This document shows positions 17,175-26,109 of a DNA stretch of 38,494 nucleotides, one piece after another. The position numbers and the translations under genes are program-made. Below the pieces are notes generated by a model. It was given only the letters and a program-made list of their open reading frames with translations. It searched no databases and was not told the DNA's origin. How positions within the stretch are numbered: the first letter of the stretch is position 1; each line of letters opens with the position of its first letter. This DNA comes from Sphingobacteriales bacterium TSM_CSM (GTDB taxonomy: Bacteria > Bacteroidota > Bacteroidia > Chitinophagales > UBA2359): NCBI GenBank assembly GCA_002212725.1, contig MTCR01000132.1, positions 1-38,494 of the forward strand. The letters run 5' to 3'.

Positions 17175-17377
17175 ACGTTTTCTTCCTCAATAATTTGTAA
17201 AGCCTCTTCGGCTTTGTTAATGTGGGTATATAGTTCTGCTTCGCCAAACACCAGGTAAGAAGAGTCTTGTTTATTAATGAGCACACACTCTATACCATGT
17301 GCAAGCAATACGTCTTTTAAAATTTCGGCCAAATAGCTGTTGGTGGTACTATAAATTTTTACCCAGTTTTTTTCCAT
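17171..17377 (-). CDS. DUF2007-like small protein
   Basis: The 68-residue soluble protein begins MEKNWVKIYSTTNSYLAEIL and continues with LLAHGIECVLINKQDSSYL, GEAELYTH and EEALQIIEE. This is the DUF2007 (putative signal-transducing protein) pattern, a ferredoxin-like alpha/beta fold. ATG 17377 is preferred over an upstream start four codons earlier. It is the first gene of a two-gene operon with cdsA (4-bp overlap). Function unknown. Confidence 0.75.
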   Translation of the reverse strand: MEKNWVKIYSTTNSYLAEILKDVLLAHGIECVLINKQDSSYLVFGEAELYTHINKAEEALQIIEEENV

Positions 17378-17439
17378 CGGGTTATACAATTAGCAGGCAA
17401 AAAAAGCAAATTGTTTGGTAAGAAGGTTCATTTCATTTT

Positions 17440-18384
17440 TCAGGCAATAGTATGTTCGTTGCCGGTGTTGGGCAAATGAGGGTGGCAATTTTTATAAAAA
17501 AGGTACATGGTTGCGCCAAAAACAGCCGTTCCAAACAATACGCTTGATGCCGGCAGCGCCTCAACCGGTTTCAGTTCAGCAGAGGCAATGTCGGTTTGGG
17601 TAAAGTAATACACCACTACTTGCAGGGCATTATTTATAAAATGCCCCAGAACAGGATACCACAAATTGCCGCTCCAGTAAAAAAGATAACCAAGGAAAAT
17701 GCCAATGAGCATACGCGGTACAAACCCGAAAAACTGAAAATGAATGGCGCTGAACAATGCGGCAGTAATAAAAATGGCTTTATGCGGTTTTTGTGTCCAC
17801 TCGGTAAGCAATTGCTGTAAACACCCCCTGAACAGCAGTTCTTCGCCCAGGGCCGGCAGCAGGGCAATTACCAGCAGGTTAAATAAGAGTTGCTGGGGCG
17901 AGTTCATTTCAAGAAAGGCGTAGGTTAGTTTTTCGGCGCTGTTTTCCATTTCGCGCATCCACTGTTCCAGACCCTGCAAAAAAGAGGGCAGGGTTAAAGA
18001 TTGGTTTAGCTCCATAAAAAAGGCCATAACAGGCAAAGCGCTTATGGTTACCATAGCAGCAACGGCAGCGGTTTTGGGTTGTACTTTTTCTTGCAAATGC
18101 AGGTAAGCAACGGCATTGTGGCTTTTAAACCAGGCAAATAACCAGGCAGGAACTAAAAACACCCCTATGGTAGTTAATATTTGCAGGATTTTTAAGATGC
18201 CTATATTATCTTTGTCAAGGCGCTCTATCAGGTTGTTCATGTCGGCCAGGGTAAATCCGGCAAGAAGGAGTAAAATAATTTCTGCCATACTAAACACACT
18301 GTAGCAAAATAGCACAAGCAGCAGCAAGTATGCCAACTGAAGGAAGTATGGTTTGTTGTTGATATTGGCGAATAAGGCTTTCAT
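17440..18384 (-). CDS. CPBP (CAAX/Abi) family intramembrane metalloprotease
   Basis: The 314-residue polytopic membrane protein (start ATG 18384, MKALFANINNK) carries the three catalytic motifs of the CPBP family: ALGEELLFRG (EExxxR), ALFSAIHFQF (FxxxH) and VLGHFINNALQV (HxxxN). About eight transmembrane segments are visible. Members are glutamate-type intramembrane proteases related to Rce1; substrates in Bacteroidota are unknown. It is divergent from dusB and monocistronic. Confidence 0.88.
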   Translation of the reverse strand: MKALFANINNKPYFLQLAYLLLLVLFCYSVFSMAEIILLLLAGFTLADMNNLIERLDKDNIGILKILQILTTIGVFLVPAWLFAWFKSHNAVAYLHLQEKVQPKTAAVAAMVTISALPVMAFFMELNQSLTLPSFLQGLEQWMREMENSAEKLTYAFLEMNSPQQLLFNLLVIALLPALGEELLFRGCLQQLLTEWTQKPHKAIFITAALFSAIHFQFFGFVPRMLIGIFLGYLFYWSGNLWYPVLGHFINNALQVVVYYFTQTDIASAELKPVEALPASSVLFGTAVFGATMYLFYKNCHPHLPNTGNEHTIA

Positions 18385-18507
18385 AAAGCGCAAATTTGTG
18401 TAAATTTACAACTTGTTTGTAAGTTTAACAGGAATATTGCCGGTAAATGCGTTTTGAGGAGTGTAAAAGTTGGTTAAAAAAGGATAAAAAACGTTTTTTG
18501 TGGTCTT

Positions 18508-19545
18508 ATGGTTAAAATTGAAAACATAGAATTGGGTGAATTTCCGCTGCTGCTGGCGCCAATGGAAGATGTAAGCGACCCTCCGTTCAGGGCGGTGTGC
18601 AAACAAAATGGCGCCGATTTAATGTACACCGAATTTATTTCGTCGGAAGGATTGGTGCGCGATGCCGGTAAAAGCCTGCAAAAGCTGGATATTTACGAAG
18701 AAGAACGCCCGATAGGCATTCAGATTTTCGGGGCCGATTTGGAAAGCATGAGCGTTTCGGCCGAAATTGTTGAACGTGCCAACCCCAACCTGCTCGACAT
18801 TAACTATGGTTGCCCGGTAATGAAAGTGGTTTGCAAAATGGCCGGTGCGGGCATTTTACAAGATGTGCCTAAAATGGTAAAACTTACGCAGGCGGTGGTA
18901 AACAGCACCCGCCTGCCCGTAACGGTAAAAACCCGCCTTGGCTGGGACGATAAAACAAAAAACATTGTAGATGTGGCCGAACGATTGCAGGATATTGGCA
19001 TTAAAGCCATCTCCATTCATGGCCGCACCCGTACCCAAATGTATAAAGGCAGTGCCGACTGGACTTTGATTGGTGCCGTAAAAAACAACCCGCGCATGAA
19101 GATACCGGTTTTCGGCAACGGTGATGTGGACTCGCCCCAAAAAGCATTGGAAATGAAAAACCGCTACGGCGTTGATGGTATTATGATTGGCCGCGCCGCT
19201 ATAGGCTACCCCTGGATTTTTAACGAAGTAAAACACTACCTTAAAACCGGCATGTTGCTGCCCCCGCCTACAGTATTGCAAAGGGTAAACACCGCCAAAG
19301 AACACCTGCGCCGCTCTGTAGAGTGGAAAGGGCAAAAACTGGGAATTTTGGAAATGCGACGGCACTATACCAACTATTTCAGGGGGTTTCCAAACGTTAA
19401 ACCCTACCGCGCGCAGTTGGTAACGTTAGATAACTTAACCGAACTCTATAACACCCTTGACCAAATTGCCGCCGCTTATGAAGGATTGGAAATGCCCCAC
19501 CCCTATGCAGAACCGGCGGTGTTTAGTTCCGAAAACACCTGTTAA
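18508..19545 (+). CDS. dusB: tRNA-dihydrouridine synthase, DusB family
   Basis: The 345-residue FMN enzyme reduces uridine to dihydrouridine in the tRNA D-loop (U17 for DusB). Motifs in order: LLLAPMEDVSDPPFR (FMN barrel start), YTEFISSEGL, PIGIQIFGAD, LDINYGCPVMKVVCKMAGAG (with the catalytic cysteine), VTVKTRLGWDD, ISIHGRTRTQMYKGSADW, VFGNGDVDSP and GVDGIMIGRAAIGYPWIF. A helical C-terminal domain follows (RRHYTNYFRGFPNVK). Length is normal. The start is ATG 18508. Confidence 0.93.
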   Translation: MVKIENIELGEFPLLLAPMEDVSDPPFRAVCKQNGADLMYTEFISSEGLVRDAGKSLQKLDIYEEERPIGIQIFGADLESMSVSAEIVERANPNLLDINYGCPVMKVVCKMAGAGILQDVPKMVKLTQAVVNSTRLPVTVKTRLGWDDKTKNIVDVAERLQDIGIKAISIHGRTRTQMYKGSADWTLIGAVKNNPRMKIPVFGNGDVDSPQKALEMKNRYGVDGIMIGRAAIGYPWIFNEVKHYLKTGMLLPPPTVLQRVNTAKEHLRRSVEWKGQKLGILEMRRHYTNYFRGFPNVKPYRAQLVTLDNLTELYNTLDQIAAAYEGLEMPHPYAEPAVFSSENTC

Positions 19546-19682
19546 CCCAAGCCGTAAACCAATAAAGACACAAACAGTTTTTCTGTTGTGCGCCATCAAT
19601 TTGCTTTTTGCCGTTTTGTTTGCCGGCAGAACTGTTGTTCCATTACTAAATGTAATTGCCATAACGCTATTTTGTTTGTGCC

Positions 19683-20183
19683 ATGCTTATACTCATAGTA
19701 TTACTTACTTTAGCTGCCATTATTATAGGCTTGCAGCGCACCCTGTACAAAAAGCAACAGGAAGCAGAACTGGCATTTAACCAATTGGGCAGTTTGGTAA
19801 ACAACCTGTCTGAGGTGGCCGGTAAAACCATAGAAACCTTGCGCCGCATAGAGGGAGAAGATAAAGAGATATTTACCCAATTGAACCAACTAAGGTGGCA
19901 AACTACCTCCAGAAAACTTACCGGCGACAAAAAAACACAGGCGCTGAACGAATTGCTGTTGCTTTTTAACAACGCCTGGCAACAACCCCACCCAAACAGC
20001 CCGCAAATTGAAGAACTGCAACAACACTGGCAACAACTGCTGCAAAGACTTGGCGCCGAAAAAGAAGCCTACAACAACGCCGCCACCGATTTTAACCACA
20101 CCATAGGGCGGTTTCCGTTTAACCGGTTGGCCGGGCTGCTGGGCTACCACAAAAAAACGCCCCTTCACATACCGCAAAACTAA
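19683..20183 (+). CDS. LemA-like membrane-anchored protein
   Basis: The 166-residue protein has one N-terminal membrane segment (MLILIVLLTLAAIIIGLQ) and a helical body. It resembles LemA proteins: the end EKEAYNNAATDFNHTIGRFP followed by FNRLAGLLGYHKKTP parallels the conserved YN...YN..I..FP...A...GF stretch of that family. It is somewhat shorter than typical LemA. Function is unknown, possibly envelope-associated. The 137-bp gap upstream contains no convincing gene. Confidence 0.65.
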   Translation: MLILIVLLTLAAIIIGLQRTLYKKQQEAELAFNQLGSLVNNLSEVAGKTIETLRRIEGEDKEIFTQLNQLRWQTTSRKLTGDKKTQALNELLLLFNNAWQQPHPNSPQIEELQQHWQQLLQRLGAEKEAYNNAATDFNHTIGRFPFNRLAGLLGYHKKTPLHIPQN

Positions 20184-20260
20184 ACCGCCCGGTAAAGCCG
20201 GTTGTTACTAAAACACCTGTTTACCCCCTTAACCGCCCCATTGCCCGTTTATTGCAATCT

Positions 20261-20842
20261 ATGATAAAAAAACAACGCACATTGCCCGGCATTTACCGTT
20301 TGTTGCCCATGTTTGGCCTTTGTTTTGCCCTTTGGGGCTGCAATGGCAAACCCTCCAGGCTCATAAACGGTACCCCCTCGCCCGATTTGCTCATGTATGA
20401 TATAAACAAGCAACTCATCAGCTCAAAAGAGTTGTGTACACAGCAAAAAAAAATAGTGCTGCTCGATTTCTGGGCCTCGTGGTGCCGCCCATGCCGCAAA
20501 CAAAATCCCGAACTGGTAAAAATTTACCAAAAATATAAAGATGCCGATTTTGGAACCGCCAAAGGATTTACCATCATCAGCATTTCACTCGATACCGATG
20601 AAACCGCATGGTTGGCAGCCATAGAACAAGACCAACTCAAATGGCCCTACCATGTTTGCGATTACAAAGGCTTTGGCTCACCGGCACCCGTTGTTTTTGG
20701 TGTAGAACAAATACCCGCCACCTTCCTGTTAGATGAACGCCATCTTATTATAGGAAAAAACCTTACCCTTAAATGGCTCGATTATGAACTGGGGCGAAGG
20801 GTAAAAAAACAACATGCCGAAAATACCGCAACAGATAACTAA
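20261..20842 (+). CDS. TlpA-like thiol-disulfide oxidoreductase, predicted lipoprotein
   Basis: The 193-residue protein begins at ATG 20261 with a lipoprotein-type signal (MFGLCFALWGC; the Cys after ALWG is the likely lipidation site). A thioredoxin-like domain follows: LLDFWASWCRPCRKQNPEL with the redox motif WCRPC, then ISISLDTDE, and the cis-Pro loop VEQIPATFLLD. It probably reduces or exchanges periplasmic disulfides, for example in cytochrome maturation, but the partner cannot be inferred. It lies 77 bp after the LemA-like gene. Confidence 0.85.
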   Translation: MIKKQRTLPGIYRLLPMFGLCFALWGCNGKPSRLINGTPSPDLLMYDINKQLISSKELCTQQKKIVLLDFWASWCRPCRKQNPELVKIYQKYKDADFGTAKGFTIISISLDTDETAWLAAIEQDQLKWPYHVCDYKGFGSPAPVVFGVEQIPATFLLDERHLIIGKNLTLKWLDYELGRRVKKQHAENTATDN

Positions 20843-20905
20843 AATGCCATTTTGCCCCATAATTGCACAACAATATGCCCGATTTAACGGTTTTATCTGC
20901 CAATA

Positions 20906-20920
20906 CTGACATATTGTCGG
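20906..20920. promoter_or_regulatory. Near-palindromic site upstream of grpE
   Basis: CTGACATATTGTCGG is an imperfect inverted repeat (CTGACA-tat-TGTCGG), preceded by a related half-site CTGCCAATA (20897-20905). It lies 79-93 bp before the grpE start. It could be a heat-shock promoter element or operator; this is inference only. Confidence 0.35.
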
Positions 20921-20998
20921 AAAAACCACAATGGCAGGATGTTTGTACTCCAATAAAAACAACTCGCATTTTATCTAAAATAAACAATTTTTAATAAT

Positions 20999-21556
20999 AT
21001 GACTGAGAAAGAAATGCCGGTAGAACTGGAAAACCAACCCGAACAGGATATTATTGAACCGGTAGAAAAAACCATACATCCTATTGCCGAAGAACCCAAT
21101 GTGCCCGTGGAAGAGGAAATAAAAAAACTGACCGCCGAACTGAAAGAACTGCAGGATAAATATTTGCGGTTGTTTGCCGAGTTTGACAACTTCAGGCATA
21201 GAACCAAGCGCGAGTTTGCCGAACTGGTAAAAACGGCCTCCGAAGAGGTAATTACCCGCCTGTTGCCGGTTTTAGATGATTTTGAACGTGCCTTTAAAGC
21301 AGGTGGCGATAACCCTTCTGCCGAAAGTAAAGGGTTTGGACTCATACAACATAAATTACAGCACGAATTAACCCTTAAAGGGTTGAAACCCATGATTTCG
21401 GTAGGGCAGCCTTTTGACCCCGATAAGCATGAAGCCATTGCCGAAGTGCCTGCTCCCGATGAAAGTAAAAAAGGAACGGTAATAGATGAAGTGGAAAAAG
21501 GGTATTACCTTCACGAAAAAATTATAAGATATGCCAAAGTTGTGGTAGGTAAATAA
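20999..21556 (+). CDS. grpE: Nucleotide exchange factor GrpE
   Basis: The 185-residue DnaK co-chaperone releases ADP from DnaK. It has an acidic, disordered N-terminus (residues 1-35), a long coiled coil (about 36-80; ELKELQDKYLRLFAEFDNFR, RTKREFAELVKTAS), a four-helix bundle core (VLDDFERAF) and the C-terminal beta-domain with GQPFDPDKHEAIAEVP and VVVGK. It is followed by dnaJ 123 bp downstream in the same direction, the expected pairing. dnaK is not in the window. Confidence 0.95.
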   Translation: MTEKEMPVELENQPEQDIIEPVEKTIHPIAEEPNVPVEEEIKKLTAELKELQDKYLRLFAEFDNFRHRTKREFAELVKTASEEVITRLLPVLDDFERAFKAGGDNPSAESKGFGLIQHKLQHELTLKGLKPMISVGQPFDPDKHEAIAEVPAPDESKKGTVIDEVEKGYYLHEKIIRYAKVVVGK

Positions 21557-21679
21557 AACCCAACTACGCTGCCCGCTCTTTTGTTGCCCGGTTTGCCAAT
21601 ATAAACCGGCAAGTGAAAAGAAAAACAATAGCTTTAACAGCCTTTCTTTATGTAAGCATATAAACCGTTGCCACCCGTT

Positions 21680-22810
21680 ATGCAAAAGCGCGATTACTAC
21701 GAAATACTGGAAGTAGAAAAAACAGCCTCTGCCGAAGAAATTAAAAAGGCTTACCGAAAAGTAGCCATGAAATACCACCCCGACCGCAACCCCGGCAATA
21801 AAGAGGCCGAGGAGTTGTTTAAAGAAGCTGCCGAAGCTTACGAAGTGTTGAGCAGCCCCGAAAAACGGGCGCAGTACGACCGTTTCGGGCATAATGGCAT
21901 GAGGGGAAATATGGGTGGCGGTTTTTCCAACCCCGACGATATTTTTTCGCAGTTCAGCGATATTTTCAATGATCTTTTTGGAGGGCAGCAAGGCAGAGGC
22001 GGCCAGTCTTCAAACAAGGGCAGCAATCTTAGAGTAAAGGTAAAACTGTCATTGGAAGAAATTGCCGATGGCGCACAGAAAAACATTAAGGTTAAAAAAT
22101 ACATTGTCTGCAATACCTGTCATGGCTCCGGAGCCAAAACCAAAGATGGCGTAAAAACCTGTGCCACCTGCCACGGGCATGGCCGCGTAAGGCAGGTAAC
22201 CAATACCTTTCTGGGGCAAATGCAAACCACCATTACCTGCCCGCACTGCGACGGATTGGGCACTGTAGTTGCCAACAAGTGCAGCACCTGCAGCGGAACC
22301 GGCCGGCAATATGGCGAAGAAACCATTACCATTGACATTCCGGCCGGCGTTACAGATAACGTGCAGTTGTCTATGAGCGGCAAGGGCAATATGGGCGAGC
22401 GGGGCGGCGGCGCCGGCGATTTGCTCATTACCATAGAAGAAGTTCCGCACGAACACCTTAAACGGCAGGGCAATGATGTGGTGTACAGCCTCTATATTAG
22501 TTTTGCCGATGCTGCTATCGGCAACAACAACATGGAAGTACCCACCCTGAAAGGAAAAGCCAAAATAAAAATTCCGGCGGGCACACAATCGGGTAAAATA
22601 TTCCGGTTAAATGGCAAAGGGCTGCCCTCGTTAAATGGCTACGGCCGGGGCGACCAATTGATTGAAGTTAATATCTGGACTCCGCAACACCTTACCGCAA
22701 AAGAAACTGAATTGCTGGAGCAACTGCGGCAATCGCCCAATTTCCAACCCAACCCCGAAAAAGGAGAAAAAGGTTTTTTTGAAAAAATGCGCGATTATTT
22801 TAACAGCTAA
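21680..22810 (+). CDS. dnaJ: Chaperone DnaJ
   Basis: The 376-residue Hsp40 co-chaperone stimulates DnaK ATPase activity. It has an N-terminal J-domain with the HPD motif (KYHPDRNPG) and a Gly/Phe region (GGGFSNPDDIFSQF, FNDLFGG). The zinc-binding domain has four CxxCxGxG repeats (CNTCHGSG, CATCHGHG, CPHCDGLG, CSTCSGTG), and the C-terminal substrate-binding domains include FRLNGKGLPSLNGYGRGD. ATG 21680 (MQKRDYYEIL) is the family-typical start; the upstream TTG is less likely. It forms a grpE-dnaJ unit. Confidence 0.96.
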   Translation: MQKRDYYEILEVEKTASAEEIKKAYRKVAMKYHPDRNPGNKEAEELFKEAAEAYEVLSSPEKRAQYDRFGHNGMRGNMGGGFSNPDDIFSQFSDIFNDLFGGQQGRGGQSSNKGSNLRVKVKLSLEEIADGAQKNIKVKKYIVCNTCHGSGAKTKDGVKTCATCHGHGRVRQVTNTFLGQMQTTITCPHCDGLGTVVANKCSTCSGTGRQYGEETITIDIPAGVTDNVQLSMSGKGNMGERGGGAGDLLITIEEVPHEHLKRQGNDVVYSLYISFADAAIGNNNMEVPTLKGKAKIKIPAGTQSGKIFRLNGKGLPSLNGYGRGDQLIEVNIWTPQHLTAKETELLEQLRQSPNFQPNPEKGEKGFFEKMRDYFNS

Positions 22811-22854
22811 CCTTTGCATAGTGGTGGCGGTAAAACCGGCCCCGGGCGGCAGGT

Positions 22855-23238
22855 GTCCTGACCTCGACATTGCGTCACCCTAACAAAATTTTTCCCGGTA
22901 CAGTCATCGAACAATGAAGTGATTGGCTTTTGTCGCTGTATGAGCAGCATCGTTTGTGTAAGCGTTTCGCCACCGGCTGGCAGTTTGATTTTCAGTTTCT
23001 GTTATCCTTTTTGCCTCAGCACTCACCCCAATGGCTATTAACTCCCGAAACTTGCCGCCCCTTTTATCAACGACTACTACACTCGTCTTTCCCGGCCGAT
23101 TCGTCTTTTTGCGTACAAACATAACCACAAAACTACATTTTTTTTGGCTTGTGTCACCCAATTTAACAAGGAAGTTCTCATAGCTTCCTGATAATCAGCA
23201 ACTTATGTTTTCTCCGAAAAAAGTGTCAAAGTCAGGAC
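22855..23238 (-). mobile_element. Decayed, internally deleted IS1634-like element
   Basis: The outer boundaries are a 15-bp terminal inverted repeat: GTCCTGACCTCGACA (22855-22869) and, reading inward from the other end, GTCCTGACTTTGACA (23238-23224), with 2 mismatches. Between them is only the N-terminal part of a transposase on the minus strand. Intact members of this family should be about 1.5-2 kb, so most of the element is missing. It lies 45 bp downstream of the dnaJ stop. No target-site duplication could be recognised. Confidence 0.6.
22904..23122 (-). pseudogene. N-terminal fragment of an IS1634-family transposase
   Basis: From ATG 23122 the frame encodes MFVRKKTNRPGKTSVVVVDK followed by RGGKFRELIAIGVSAEAKRI. 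This is the characteristic N-terminus of IS1634-type transposases. Similarity then disappears and the frame stops after about 72 codons, whereas the family protein has about 500 residues or more. The catalytic DDE domain is absent, so the copy cannot transpose itself. Confidence 0.65.
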
Positions 23239-23425
23239 CACAGCAGTATCGGGCCGTTGCGCCCAGTTGTATATAAAGGCGGTTGACACATTGCGGGGGC
23301 TGCTCCAAAGGCAAATACGGGTGTTGGTCATAGCATAAATAGGTAGGGTTGGCCGGTTGTGGGGTTATTATTGTTGGGCTAATATATGAGGAGGCAAAAA
23401 TATGGGGCAAGGTAAAAAATACTTC
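23239..23425. other. Non-coding or degenerate stretch between IS remnant and direct repeat
   Basis: A minus-strand open frame (23195-23410) covers this stretch and runs into the IS end. It contains CVNRLYIQLGATARYCCGPD, which I do not recognise. A TATTTTTG -7 like element lies on the minus strand at 23395-23402. No gene can be supported. Confidence 0.3.
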
Positions 23426-23589
23426 ATTTTACCGGCTATAGGGGCACCAGAACGCCGTTTGTTTTCAACTTGTTTTCTGCCGGTGCAAAAATTAAACTGA
23501 AACAACACGGGTAAAACATTGGAACAACCGCACATAAATAATATTGTAATGCCCGATTAGTAAAGGTTAAATTTACCCGATATGGGTAA
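23426..23589. repeat. 164-bp direct repeat, left copy
   Basis: It is the same length as 27110-27273 in the same orientation, with 10 mismatches by eye (about 94% identical), five of them clustered in one 9-bp patch (23449-23457). It starts ATTTTACCGGCTATAGGGGC and ends in a hairpin TTACCC-gatat-GGGTAA (23573-23589). The two copies bracket the three-gene operon. Confidence 0.85.
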
Positions 23590-23697
23590 CTACTTTCCTG
23601 CTACACATTGGGCAACTGACGACCAACAGGATATTTGTTATTTCGCCGCGGTAGAGCAGGGAGGTGTGGTTTGAACTGTTGGATTTATCAACTACCC
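23590..23697. other. Gap between left repeat and operon end
   Basis: No gene or clear terminator was recognised here downstream of the minus-strand operon. Confidence 0.3.
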
Positions 23698-24474
23698 TTA
23701 ATCTGTTTTATTGCGATACTGGATTGTTGCATACAAATACCAAGCATATCCTGACACCAACAAATATACCATTTGTGGGAGGGTAAAACTAATCCAAACA
23801 GGCGGGTTAATGCGTATGGTTTCGAGCAGAAGATAAAATATAGCGCTTACAATGAAATATAACAAGGCAATTTGCCCGTTAAATCGTTTTTGACTGTTTT
23901 TTCGATATAGAAAAGCGAGCAGAAACAAATGAAAAAGGCTGTCATATAATGGGGTGGGATGAACAGGCAATAGTGAAGGCACCTTGCCATAAGCAAAGTG
24001 CATACCCCAAGGCAAGGAAGTAGGGATGCCATAACAGCCATCGCCCGAAAATAAACAGCCCTGCTTGGTAATGATGGTTAACATGCAAAGGCAAACAGCC
24101 ACAAAATCAAGATATTGCCAAAATCTGGATTTGCCCAATAAATACCTGCCAAAAACAGGGAAGAATAAAAGCAGAAACAGCAAAGATCCACACCAACTAA
24201 AATGACCGTAATGCGGCCATTGCCAAATAACCGATAAGGGTAAAGAGTATCCGGTAGTTAAGTAATATGCCGCCATACCTGCCAATCTCGACCCTGCCAG
24301 AGCTAAAATGCCCCCATACCAAAACAGCAGAATGGCATGACGTATGGGCCATTTGCCACTAATACCTTGTTTGTAATACCAATGCCCAAACCCAAGCATT
24401 ATACCAACACCCATATATTGGAACAGGGCATACCAAGATAACTCACAAGAACCTATTACAGGATTGGGCAACAT
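23698..24474 (-). CDS. Divergent prolipoprotein diacylglyceryl transferase (Lgt) homologue
   Basis: The 258-residue polytopic membrane protein has about seven hydrophobic segments and an Lgt-like layout: an early membrane segment with GSRLAGMAAYYL, the core TKQGCLFSGDGCYGIPTSLP, then VHPTPLYDS (compare HPTQLYE in Lgt) and a last segment with FYLLLETIRINP. The canonical HGG loop is replaced by YGHFSWCG, and the Lgt RxGNFxNxE motif reads KQGCLFSGDGC, with Arg and Asn changed and two extra cysteines. So it is Lgt-like but may not have standard activity. It is the third gene of the operon, 9 bp after the matrixin gene. A dedicated lipidating or acyl-transfer role for the upstream lipoprotein is inference only. 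Confidence 0.7.
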   Translation of the reverse strand: MLPNPVIGSCELSWYALFQYMGVGIMLGFGHWYYKQGISGKWPIRHAILLFWYGGILALAGSRLAGMAAYYLTTGYSLPLSVIWQWPHYGHFSWCGSLLFLLLFFPVFGRYLLGKSRFWQYLDFVAVCLCMLTIITKQGCLFSGDGCYGIPTSLPWGMHFAYGKVPSLLPVHPTPLYDSLFHLFLLAFLYRKNSQKRFNGQIALLYFIVSAIFYLLLETIRINPPVWISFTLPQMVYLLVSGYAWYLYATIQYRNKTD

Positions 24475-24483
24475 ATTATTTTG

Positions 24484-26103
24484 CTAAAAAGCCGATACTT
24501 TTAACGCATTTGATCTCAATGGCAAACCATCTATAACAGGTACTATTATGTATAAACCCGTTTTCAGCACACCTCTCTGTATGTTTTCGGTATGTTTGCC
24601 CGCCGGCAATTGCCCCGCAATTATAGAACCTGACATTTTGCCACCTGTATCATAAATAAGGTATTGCAATGTTGCCTCTTGGGGTAGTTGGCTATGTAGC
24701 GAAATATAGCCTTGTTGGGCGCTTATATAGAAGTTCATGGTATCGTCCATTCTCCGTTTGCCCGAACAGGAGCAGGCACCTAAACCCGAAAAGTCGGTGA
24801 TGTTATCATAGTGCAACAAGGCGGTACGCGCATCTTTGTTAAGCAGACTGTTAAGTCCTTTTTGCAAATTAAGCAATTCTTGCAAAAACAGCGGCTCGCG
24901 GTAAAATTCTACTTCATTAAACAGAGGCAACAACTCATCAACCCAACAGCAAACGGCATTTATATGGGCGGCGGTAATTTTTGTGGAGTCGTTTTGGGCA
25001 AAATTGCGCTCAATTAAGGGCGTAAGGGTTGTTAAAGCGTTGGAAAAACCAGTTTGCACCCCCGCATATCGGCTGTCTGAAACAGTTAATATATGGTTTA
25101 GCACAGCTGTATTTTGTACAAACCGCCGCATAAGCAGGTTAAAATTATTGCCCAATTCGCGCTCCCAAAACAAAACCATTTGGCGGGTAGCTTCTACAGA
25201 AAATGCACCCGGCGGTATGTAGTAGCAAGTGCTACCACTGCCGGTGTTACCAGACTGTTTTGTTGCCTTATCAACTCCTTGATCCGGTCTAAAAATGTCG
25301 CAGGGCGGGTAAGGGGGTGCTGGTGGATATAACGCTTTTAATGCGGCAATGTCTTCCGGCTGCAAATTTCTTCTGATTTCTGCATTATTAATATTCCCAC
25401 ACATTGCATGTTTATTTAACCCGGTACATGCCGAAGCAGCATGGCATAAGCCCAAGGCATGGCCAAATTCATGCAGCGCAACAGATTCAAAATCATAACA
25501 GGCATAATCAAGATCAGTTTCATTTATACCCTCCAAAATGTCCCAAAAAATGTTATTGTTAATTGCTATGTCAAAACCTTGCAACGTTACTGTAGGGCGA
25601 AATGCTAAATCAGGATTTGGGGTACCATCGGGGTTATTACAGACATATGCTTCACCGCTTTGGTGGAGTTTGCAAAATGCTAATGTGGTTTTGTTATTTG
25701 GATCAAATGCATCGGGGTCAAACCCTATTACATTTGCGTTATCTGTGTTACTCACTACTTCCCCATTAGCAATACCTTCTGCTTGAAACCACGGAAATGC
25801 TCCGGCATTATTCCATGTCATTGCCGCTGTTGCAATTGAAAACGGAAATAAACTGCTATTAATAGAGCAGCCGGGGCCTATTCCCTCATCAGGACACGTT
25901 GGTGGCGGGTCTAAAAAATAATTATCCACATTTTCATGCACAAAATAGGGAATTGTAAATCCTTGTGTATAAAATTGTGCATTGTTATCAACCCACCTAA
26001 AATTAAAGCAGTATTCGCTCCACTGCCCCATAATTTGGGTAGGAAAAGGAAAGCAAAAATATACAAAAAACAGCAGCAGGTAAAACGTTTTACACTTATT
26101 CAT
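24484..26103 (-). CDS. Secreted matrixin-type zinc metalloprotease
   Basis: The 539-residue protein has a signal peptide (MNKCKTFYLLLFFVYFCFPF, cleavage probably near IMGQ). Residues about 40-270 form a metzincin catalytic domain: the zinc motif VALHEFGHALGLCHAASACT is a perfect HExxHxxGxxH, and NKHAMCGNI provides the Met-turn. The active site is therefore intact. A helical middle follows (about 290-440). The C-terminus (FYISAQQGYISLHSQLPQ, then LPAGKHTENI, GVLKTGLYIIVPV) resembles a degenerate T9SS-type sorting domain. It should act outside the cell or at the surface; substrate unknown. It begins 6 bp after the upstream lipoprotein gene and the coding sequence is more A+T-rich than the core genes around it. 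Confidence 0.85.
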   Translation of the reverse strand: MNKCKTFYLLLFFVYFCFPFPTQIMGQWSEYCFNFRWVDNNAQFYTQGFTIPYFVHENVDNYFLDPPPTCPDEGIGPGCSINSSLFPFSIATAAMTWNNAGAFPWFQAEGIANGEVVSNTDNANVIGFDPDAFDPNNKTTLAFCKLHQSGEAYVCNNPDGTPNPDLAFRPTVTLQGFDIAINNNIFWDILEGINETDLDYACYDFESVALHEFGHALGLCHAASACTGLNKHAMCGNINNAEIRRNLQPEDIAALKALYPPAPPYPPCDIFRPDQGVDKATKQSGNTGSGSTCYYIPPGAFSVEATRQMVLFWERELGNNFNLLMRRFVQNTAVLNHILTVSDSRYAGVQTGFSNALTTLTPLIERNFAQNDSTKITAAHINAVCCWVDELLPLFNEVEFYREPLFLQELLNLQKGLNSLLNKDARTALLHYDNITDFSGLGACSCSGKRRMDDTMNFYISAQQGYISLHSQLPQEATLQYLIYDTGGKMSGSIIAGQLPAGKHTENIQRGVLKTGLYIIVPVIDGLPLRSNALKVSAF

Positions 26104-26109
26104 GGTTTA

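Noticed and set aside
19457..19780. Frame with a hydrophobic stretch between dusB and the LemA-like gene
   Set aside because: It is out of frame with dusB and overlaps both genes; the hydrophobic stretch comes from T-rich intergenic DNA.
23195..23410. 71-codon minus-strand frame next to the IS remnant
   Set aside because: No recognised motif, and it overlaps the IS end. It could be a decayed gene tail but cannot be supported.
22811..23697. CRISPR or tRNA genes in the gene-poor stretch after dnaJ
   Set aside because: No regularly spaced repeats and no cloverleaf pattern were seen; the content is an IS remnant and one copy of a two-copy direct repeat.
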